Under the pieces are notes generated by a model. That model did no database searches, had not been told where the DNA came from, and saw only the letters and a program-made list of their open reading frames with translations. Positions 56,777 to 64,000 of a stretch of DNA of 64,000 nucleotides are shown here, piece after piece. Both the position numbers and the translations under genes were made by a program. Numbering within the stretch: position 1 is the stretch's first letter; every line of letters starts with the position of its first letter. This DNA comes from Medicago truncatula (lineage: Eukaryota; Streptophyta; Magnoliopsida; Fabales; Fabaceae): assembly GCF_003473485.1 (NCBI RefSeq), contig NC_053048.1:48791755-48855754 (forward strand), given 5' to 3'.

Positions 56777-57357
56777 TAGGGTTGGGAATAGGTCAGGTCG
56801 GCCTACAGGGGTCTATGGCCCGGTCTGGTTTGGACTGTTTAGTAGATAGGTTTAGGCTTTTTAGAAAGTCTGTTTAGTTAAATAGGTCAAACTTAGGCTT
56901 CAAAAAAAGACTGTTAAGCCTAATAGGCCGGCCTATTAGGCCTATTATATTAAAATACTTATTTATTAAAAAAAAAAATTATATTAAAATAATTGCATAT
57001 ATTAAAAATATAAACATCTTTTTCTCTATCTATTAGTCCCTTAATAGGCTTTGTTGTTATAGGCTTTTATGTAGGCTTTAATCTAGTTGAAATTTACTTG
57101 TAGTAAAATAGACTTTTAAGTAGGCTTTAAGACATGTTTAACCTATTTAGTATGTCAAATGAACTATTTGATGACCTTAATGTGAAGTAGGCCTGTAAGT
57201 AGGCTTTCAGGCTAGTCCAGGCTTTTAAATAGGCCAGACCAGGCCTAGAAAAACGGCCTATGATAGGCCATAGGCCAGGCTCAGGCTTGTGATTTATTTC
57301 GTAGGCCAGGCTCAGGCCTATCAAAGTCTGGTATGGCCTGGCCTATTCCCATCCCTA
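56777..57357. mobile_element. hAT-like non-autonomous element, GGCCTA-rich
   Basis: 581 bp, termini TAGGGTTGGGAATAGGTCAG and the complement of TAGGGATGGGAATAGGCCAG; perfect 8-bp duplication GATAGAAG at 56769-56776 and 57358-57365. Same family as 46572, inserted in the opposite orientation. It lies about 350 bp upstream of copy D. Confidence 0.88.
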
Positions 57358-57365
57358 GATAGAAG

Positions 57366-58663
57366 TAAGTTGGGTGTTGAAATGATGTAAGAAAATTAGG
57401 TGTTACTCATATATTCTCTCTTCCTTTCTAAATATTTGTCGCACTTCTTGCAATTCATATAATTTATTTTAATTATATTTTTTAAAAGGATGTTTAATTA
57501 AAAAAGTCGGATTACATGTCACACAAAAAAAACACTTTTAGGCTTACTAGATAGTTTTTTTAAGTAAATCTAAATAGTAATTTTTTTATTACTAAAATTG
57601 TTGATAAATAATAAACATACAAAAAAATAACACAGTATTTTAAGTATATTAACATATATAGATTTTGCATATTTACACGTATTATTATAAAATAGAATTG
57701 AAATACGATGTCATATAATATAAAAAAATTTAGAAGGTCGAAATTAAGCTTAATCTCATTAGTATATTAGTTTGTTAGCATGTTTAAAATAAATCTTTAC
57801 TTTTTTTTCAAACAGTCTAGCTGCTAGAATTTCACGTTTGTGTTTGATCTGCTAAAAAATAAGAGACATGACAAGACAAATCCAGATCTATTGTGTATGA
57901 TTGCGAAACCGTTTTAGAGACATGATAAACTCGGGGCAAAGGATATGACAAAAACTGAAATTTTTGTCTCTCATCAAACCATAACTTTTTCGCTCGAGTA
58001 CAAATTGTCTAAAATACTAAAATAGTCTTTTGTCCACCAAACATCATATAAAACAAAAAATTGTTCAAGACCATAAAAGTTTATGATGTGTTGTGCAGAC
58101 GTATGTTATGTTGTTCTATCTAATACTTATTTTTTAGCAGATCAAACACACTATTAAGGTATATAAACGGAGAACTATTAAAGTATATAAACGGTGAATT
58201 TGCGATTCAAACTTCATCCTGCATATTACGGTACATCATCTATACTAAATGAGTTATGCTCACGAGGATAATTTATTCCTTTACTTATTTAAAAATGTTA
58301 ATATATATAAAATTAGGTGTTTACATAGGCTACAAGCTTGAGTCTTATAAAGTCTAAGTCAGGCTAACGCATTCTCACCCCTTTTGATAAGTGATAACCA
58401 TGGATAATGCTTTTCAGCATGTAATTTTATCATTTTTTTTTGTTCGTACGCTTAAATTTTTGTGTGGTGCTTACATATAATTTATTTGAAATATAAAAGT
58501 AAACAAAACAAGTGTTAATTTTTATTTTTGTGTTGATAAATTAATTTTTATTTTTTAACTTATAAAAAATTGTCTACCGATTACTTGATATTTCTTTTTT
58601 CTTTTTATTCAATAGATTCATCTAATTTTAACTTAACCATTTTGAAAGAAAAAGGAACTTAAT
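57366..58663. other. Gene-free AT-rich DNA
   Basis: No genes. At about 57810-58170 the phrase GTTTGATCTGCTAAAAAATA appears, with a complementary TTTTTAGCAGATCAAACAC, suggesting a decayed inverted-repeat element of about 350 bp. Confidence 0.4.
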
Positions 58664-58790
58664 CAATTGTTGGTGAGGTCAAGATAGTTCATGGATACCA
58701 CTTAAAAATGTGCTTATGTGACTAATGTGTATTGGTTGGGGTAAATTATCCACCATTCTTCCATAAGTATCCTAGTTGTCACCTTAAAAT
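58664..58790. repeat. Dispersed repeat, relative of the MITE at 9778
   Basis: Shares GTCAAGATAGTTCAT, GCTTATGTG, CTAATGTGTATT, GGTAAATTATCCACC and ATTCTTCCAT with 9778-9935 in the same order and orientation. Confidence 0.6.
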
Positions 58791-59765
58791 TATCTTTCAG
58801 AAGAAAAAAAACATTTGAAATTAATATTTCCTAAAACGCCAAGTTATTACCATTATTTATCAATAAAAAATGGTTCCAGATGGTTACGACTTACCAGAAA
58901 ATCTTTCTTAAAGTCGAAAGATGTTGTGCCACCCTTCAAATAAATAAATATTTATTGTATGTAGAATTTTGTTGGATGTGTATTTAATATCTAATCATTT
59001 AATAACATGTCATTTTTATCCCTTTAAAAATAACACATGCTAGTGGGAAACAACTTCACCTTTCCATACTAAATTTAACCCTAAACATATAGTATATTCT
59101 TCTTGATGGTTACTACCATGATTAAGTTGGTGTATTACCGACGAATCAAAGATCTATGGTATCCTGGAACATAGTAAGAGAATTGTAATCCTATAAGGAG
59201 TTCTTTTTCACCATGGCAAAGTGCCTTTTTTCGGACAAGGCAATTGATGCAGGTTGTGAATACTATATTTGTTTTAAAATAATCTAAAAACAGTTAAAAA
59301 ATAGAAACCAAAGGAGTACTTTTTCTCTCTCTTAACTAGTATCGGCCAATACTTTCAGTGATCTTCCATCCATCACCATTCACCACCACTGCTACTCATA
59401 GTCTAACTTTCTTACACATGCTCTTGAAAAAAAAAAATGGAGATTTTTATTTTATTATTTAAGAGTTTACGCTGAATTGATGCAGTATTTTCCTTTTAAT
59501 TCCAAGTCATTGGTGATGAATGGTGTACTTTGTTCGTTCCTTCAACTTCTTTTGTATCTACCCAAGCCATATTTTCTTCACAAAATTTAAAGAATGATAT
59601 TTTATTTGTAAATTGAACAATTCACATGCTTAGTAAAAAGATTAAAGCACCAATCAAATTTTGTCTTGATGAATTTCAATTTGATAATATTTGCAAGTGA
59701 GTCAATACGAATTTCCTTCTTAGCCTATATCAAGATAAAGAAAAAAAAAATCTTGGAAGATCCAT
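58791..59765. other. Gene-free DNA, 3' of a candidate small gene
   Basis: No supported gene or clear repeat. Confidence 0.35.
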
Positions 59766-59954
59766 TCAAGCTGTTACAACTAAAACTGGGAAAATAGGGA
59801 ATTGTGTTGGGTAATAAACATTTGTTGAGGAATTGGATATAGGAGAAACCCCGTGAGTGTTTGTCAAGAAGAGGATGAGTATGCAAATTGCAATTGAAAT
59901 CAGAAATGCTGCATAAAATTGAATATTGGCACACTTGCTGAGAAATATTGCCAT
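59766..59954 (-). CDS. Candidate small secreted or membrane peptide (unrecognised)
   Basis: A 62-aa frame with a real ATG. It starts MAIFLSKCANIQFYAAFLIS and continues as a strongly hydrophobic stretch (IAICILILFL), then a Ser/Asn/Pro-rich tail, the look of a signal peptide or anchor followed by a short mature part. Upstream on the gene strand is a TCTTCTCTCTCTC-rich leader, and a 13-codon upstream frame whose TGA directly precedes this ATG. I recognise no family (not CLE, CEP or DVL by motif). It could be chance. Confidence 0.2.
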   Translation of the reverse strand: MAIFLSKCANIQFYAAFLISIAICILILFLTNTHGVSPISNSSTNVYYPTQFPIFPVLVVTA

Positions 59955-60241
59955 TCAAGAGATGCTTGAGCAAGAACAATTGAAGAAAAGACACATCGTT
60001 AGTGGTAGTGGTGTTGAGCAATGACAAAAAATAATAGTTGAGAGAGAGAAGACTAGTTATTTAATGATTTTGGTGGGGTCGAAATTATTGGTTCACAATA
60101 CCCATCAAAAAGTTAATCCTCTCACCAAGTCATATATCCGGACCATCCAAAAAAATAAGTATTAAATATATGGTTGTCCTTCAACTTTTCCATCATGGGA
60201 AATAACTCCTTTTTTGATACCAAACCCCACCCTATGTTTAG

Positions 60242-60527
60242 TACTCACTCCATTTTAAAACTAGTGTTGTTTTAGGCTTTGACACACAGATTAAGAAATG
60301 AACTGAAATAATCATTGGATATAACGCTTTTACTAAACTGCCCTTACTTTATAAGAAAAAGACAAAATTAAAGTTGCATTGAAAATTGTGTAAGAGAAAA
60401 GTTGGAGTATTTATTGAGGTAAAGTTGGAAGAGAAAACTTAAAGTTGTATTAGAAATGTAAAGTGACATTTATTTTAAAACAAATTTTTTTAGCTAAAGT
60501 GACATTCATTTTAAAACAGAGTGAGTA
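60242..60527. mobile_element. Stowaway-like MITE
   Basis: TACTCACTCCATTTTAAAAC and TTCATTTTAAAACAGAGTGAGTA-like ends form inverted repeats, 286 bp. Confidence 0.65.
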
Positions 60528-60698
60528 TCTGAGACTTCTTTTTTTCTTTTTCGGTCAGGAGTATCTCAGGCTTCTAATGTGTGTGTTATTATTATTTATT
60601 TATTTTTGTAGTTTTGCTGTCTAGATCGACCACATTAAGCACAGCTCAATCATATATACTTATCTTCAAACATCTTGCTTCCTGTAGTATAATTAAAA

Positions 60699-60887
60699 GA
60701 GGAATGTTACGGGCATTCTCTTTTTTAACACTCTCTAACACTTACTATCTTATTTGATGAAATTAATATATGTCCTACTACTTTAAGTGGAACTCATTTT
60801 TAAAGTGTGAGACTTACATTGATTTAAACCAATAAAAAATTGAGTATTTGAAAGAGCGTTGAAAAGAGAGTGTTGTTAGCACTTCTC
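60699..60887. mobile_element. Mutator-type MITE with 9-bp duplication
   Basis: 189 bp, termini GAGGAATGTTACGGGCATTC and (minus strand) GAGAAGTGCTAACAACACTC; TAATTAAAA duplicated perfectly at 60690-60698 and 60888-60896. Same family and nearly the same length as 27813. Confidence 0.85.
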
Positions 60888-60896
60888 TAATTAAAA

Positions 60897-61704
60897 TATT
60901 TTTTAAGGAGATAAGTGAGAGGACTCACATTCACACTAATACCTAGGTGAAGTTGGTATATATTAAGTCTTAAGAAGAGTTTCGGGTTGATGGAAAATGA
61001 ATGTATTTATAGGAGTGTTTGATCTTCTAAAAGATAAATATTGGACAAAACGATAAAAATAAAAAAACAACATAAAGTATAATAATATATTGTAACAAAA
61101 AAAAGTGTAATAATATACGATAAACTTCTATGGTATCAAACAATTTTTTGTCTTATATGATTTTGGATAAACAAAAATGTTATTTTGTTATATTTGGGAT
61201 AAGAGTTTTGTTGTGATTTAGTTAAGAACAAAAGTTTTGTCCAGTCCCTTGTATGTCCTCAGTTTGTTCATTCATTGAAACAATATTATAATCAAATACG
61301 GTATAACATGAGTTATCATGTCCAATCTCTTATTTTTAACCGATCAAACATACCTATTTATATATATATTTTAAAGTTTTTAGATGATTCATCAATCTAA
61401 TGTCTAAAGTTTTTTATAAGATATATATTTGTATGATCATTCCTCTAAAAAAAAAATATTTGTGTGATTATTTAAACTCTAAAATAAAATATTTGTGTGA
61501 TATTTAAAGTTTAATGTAATGTTCTATGGACCTTTTCATGGCCCAACATGTTATTTGTTTGACTTTATTTTATTTTATTTAATGATAAATCCGTTATAAC
61601 TATTATTATTTTATCTCATTAAAAATATCACATTGATATTTTTCCTTGTTTTAAAATAATATCACTTTAAAATATTAATACAAAATTTATTATTATTTTT
61701 TATT
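60897..61704. other. Gene-free AT-rich DNA
   Basis: Nothing recognised. Confidence 0.4.
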
Positions 61705-61860
61705 AATACTTTTTTTTTTAAACCAAGAGTAATGCAAGGAGCATTTACCCAACATTCATTAAAAGGAAAACAAATTACAAGAAAAGAAAAAGGTAACTAG
61801 GTCTACACATTTTCAAGGCAAACCAAACCTAAAGTTAGGAAGGCCTAACCTATTCTTTTT
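61705..61860 (-). repeat. Possible retroposon 3'-end relic
   Basis: It starts with a T-run (an A-tail on the minus strand) followed by AACCAAGAGTAATGCAAGGA and GCATTTACCCAACATTCATT. This resembles truncated LINE 3' ends but has no coding part. Confidence 0.25.
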
Positions 61861-61861
61861 T

Positions 61862-62022
61862 TTTTTTTTTTTTTAAAACTCGGTATCCGATCCAAGAATC
61901 GACTAATCTGGGGGACCAATCCCACCACCCACTTGCGGGGGCCACGTTTAAAGCCAGAGCAACCTCTGTATGGACTTAGCCCACTGAAATTGGCACCAGA
62001 GAGAATCGAACCTGAGACCTAT
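61862..62022 (-). mobile_element. tRNA-derived SINE of a third family, 5'-truncated
   Basis: On the minus strand: B-box-like AGGTTCGATTCTC near the 5' end, then GTGGGCTAAGTCCATACAGA, GGCCCCCGCAAGTGGG, GGATCGGATACCGAGTTTTA and a long A-tail (T-run 61857-61874). No A box. Confidence 0.6.
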
Positions 62023-62337
62023 TCTTAATATAATTTGAGTTGCACTACCAAACAAGTATATAATTTAAGTTGATAGTAACCGAAGATGAAGGGAACCGAA
62101 CAAAAGCAGATAGAGTTAAGTCAATGTCAACCAAACTATATGCACAAGAGTTTCCTTCACTATACATGCGACTAATTACAAAGTTCATATCCTTAAATAA
62201 CTCTAAACAATTGCACCATATTTAATGAAAATGTTTCAGTAAATAATATTGATTTTGCCATTAAAATCAACTAATCATTTCACACAACTCATACATTTAA
62301 TCCGAGAGAAAGAGAGTATTATTATATGTGAGCAAGG

Positions 62338-62856
62338 GTCATGCCCGGTCTTAGGGGAGAGCAAGGTGCTCAACCAAGCCGGGCCTCCAAAAGTTATGAG
62401 CCTAAGTCTAATACCCACCCTCTTTTTAAATAAAAAAAAATATGTTACTTCTTTTTCTTTCTTCGGTACATGTTTGAGTTTTTTTCTTGACTCTGGTTCT
62501 CATTTTTTGGACATAAATCTGATGCTTTCAAACCACCTCCAATTTGTACAATCACTTAATCAGTCAATTAGAAAAGCTGTTTCATTGAAAGAATCACAAC
62601 AATCATTTCTTTTTCGCATAAACACTCGTATTCTCCTTTTTCACTACGGAGGAGTGACAGATCCAAACGATATCGTTAGATAAATTTCACCTCTTTTTCA
62701 CTTAATTTTTTTTATTTTGTTTCATGTTTAGAAGTTTTTCTGATTCTGATTTTTTTAATGAAGCTTAGTTACACAAATAAAAGTTGTGTTTTATTTTACT
62801 TGGACCTATTTCAAAAAGAGAGTGGAGCCTCCCTTTCGTAGGAACGGCCCTCACAA
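62338..62856. mobile_element. Possible hAT-like element
   Basis: Left end ATGCCCGGTCTTAGGGGAGA with GCCGGGCCTCCAAAA, right end (minus strand) AGGGCCGTTCCTACGAAAGG with GAGGCTCCACTC: imperfect inverted repeats about 500 bp apart. The open frame inside (62249-62683) runs through the terminus and is not a gene. Target duplication not found. Confidence 0.35.
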
Positions 62857-63616
62857 GAATGTAAATATACTAGTATCTTGCACGGGCAAACAATCATTTT
62901 TCGTGACTTTAACATATTATTACTCTAAACATACCACCTAAATACAAAAGAATAATGTGTGGTTAGAGAAAACGGATTATGTTGTCATCATAAAATTCAA
63001 TATGTCATTGATTAAAATTTACTTCGATGCTATTAAAAACAATTACATATCCTTGACAAATAACAATGGATACTCGTTCTGCACTCTAAATAACAAAAAG
63101 AACTATAATATAATACAATATATTGAATAAATATAATATATTGAATAGCAGAAGAACTATACTTTAGATTATAAAAGCCGGTTCTATGAATGGATATTCG
63201 ATTTGTTGAAGTTCTTGAGATAATCAAAATAAGTAGTTTCAGGTGAGCTGTCTATTACATTAACATCGAGGGTCCATGAACTGAATTGAAAACTTGTTAT
63301 TCAAGAACTTTGAAGTTTGAATGTAGAAGTATAAAAAGGACCTATTTGGTGTTACGGCTGTTGCTTTGATCAGATGTTATGGAATTTTCGATGTGGTTGA
63401 ACTGTCATCTTGTGCTTGCCACTACAGTTCAACAATGGAAATTTGGCATAAATAGAGGAAAATGCTTCAAACTTGACAATGATTGGATTACCAACTAGGA
63501 AATATTAATGATTGAATTGCAGCTGGCACTTTACAAAGTTTTTCTTTATAGGTTACTTGCTTACGACATTTCACATTTGTCTTTTGTACTGTTTATTTAT
63601 AAATAAAATTTCATGA
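62857..63616. other. Gene-free DNA
   Basis: Nothing recognised. Confidence 0.4.
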
Positions 63617-63787
63617 AAATTGCTCTTCTCCCATTTGTTTTTGTTTATTCCTGTACTACGTGGGTTAACCTATGCTGAAAAATATACTTGCGTGAGTTAA
63701 CTTACGTTGAAAATATACATGCGTGAGTTAACTTACGCTTGATTATTTGACGGGAATGAGAAAAAACAGATGAGAGAAGAGCAATTA
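63617..63787. mobile_element. MITE with an internal minisatellite
   Basis: Inverted termini AATTGCTCTTCTCCCATTTG and (minus strand) AATTGCTCTTCTCTCATCTG, arms about 38 bp. Between them, at 63658-63739, lie three tandem units of about 32 bp each opening with CGTGAGTTAACTTACG or a variant; the unit head is itself palindromic. Confidence 0.65.
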
Positions 63788-64000
63788 CCAAATCTTATGA
63801 CACAGACCAAAGGTTATCCAATGAGTTACTTCCATGACACAAAAACATACTTGTGGGAGAAGTATCATCTTAAGGGAATCTCAACATTGGTGGTTAAATC
63901 ACAATGAATTGAATCACTTGTGGGAGAAGTAACCTTATGGTCAATCAATTTCCTATCATGAGTGTGAGCTAAAATAAAATACGATATAAACTATGTTGTT

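Noticed and set aside
46605-57324. Similar open frames at 46605-46844 (+) and 57127-57324 (-), both reading MIGLSLAYE...KPEPGLWP
   Set aside because: The resemblance comes from the shared hAT-like element, not from a gene: the frames span the GGCCTA-rich termini and contain no domain.
1-64000. CRISPR arrays, operons, Shine-Dalgarno sites
   Set aside because: The window is eukaryotic; the regular repeats found are microsatellites, minisatellites or transposon parts.

Overview
The window is nuclear DNA of a flowering plant: AT-rich, split genes with GT-AG introns, a eukaryotic tRNA gene with internal promoter boxes, tRNA-derived SINEs, and very many small inverted-repeat transposons. Protein sequences and repeat types point to a legume, most likely Medicago or a close relative. 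This is an inference; no database search was possible. All splice sites were placed by eye from reading frame, GT/AG and family conservation.

Layout. 0.7-3.3 kb (-): a leucine-rich-repeat receptor kinase that looks like the PXC1 orthologue. 5-13 kb: gene-free, filled with MITEs, a SINE cluster and a nested pair of long-terminal-inverted-repeat elements. 13.4-15.9 kb (+): a two-exon cytochrome P450 of CYP76 type with a SINE in its intron. 16-20.3 kb: a hAT-like element, a SINE and a LINE fragment encoding an RT zinc finger and RNase H. 20.6 kb (-): tRNA-Val(AAC). 22.3-24.0 kb (-): an intronless DUF3475/DUF668 protein. 26.5-27.1 kb (-): a broken fragment of a plant acid phosphatase gene. 29.4-31.2 kb (+): a six-exon serine racemase. 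33.0-33.5 kb (+): a small acidic protein with a motif resembling the N-terminal region of PDCD4/MRF proteins, preceded by paired ACGT (ABRE-like) sites and a TATA box.

34.8-38.7 kb is a complete 3.9-kb Mutator-type element: terminal inverted repeats, a perfect 9-bp target duplication, subterminal palindromes, no transposase, and a three-exon gene for a plant mobile domain (PMD, MAIN-like) protein that is mildly broken. It is probably the most interesting single object here.

39-56.5 kb (-) holds a tandem family of four NLI-interacting-factor/FCP1-like HAD 'phosphatase' genes. Copies A and B are pseudogenes; C (262 aa) and D (252 aa) have complete six-exon reading frames. In all four the catalytic D-x-D is N-x-N, so the readable copies should be pseudophosphatases. 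Copy B carries a 1.56-kb Mutator-like element in intron 1, which itself contains a 528-bp hAT-like element, plus a MITE in exon 4. Most remaining DNA up to 64 kb is MITEs, SINE/LINE ends and unassigned AT-rich sequence.

The host genes do not form a pathway; this is a gene-poor, transposon-rich stretch with one expanding and decaying tandem family.
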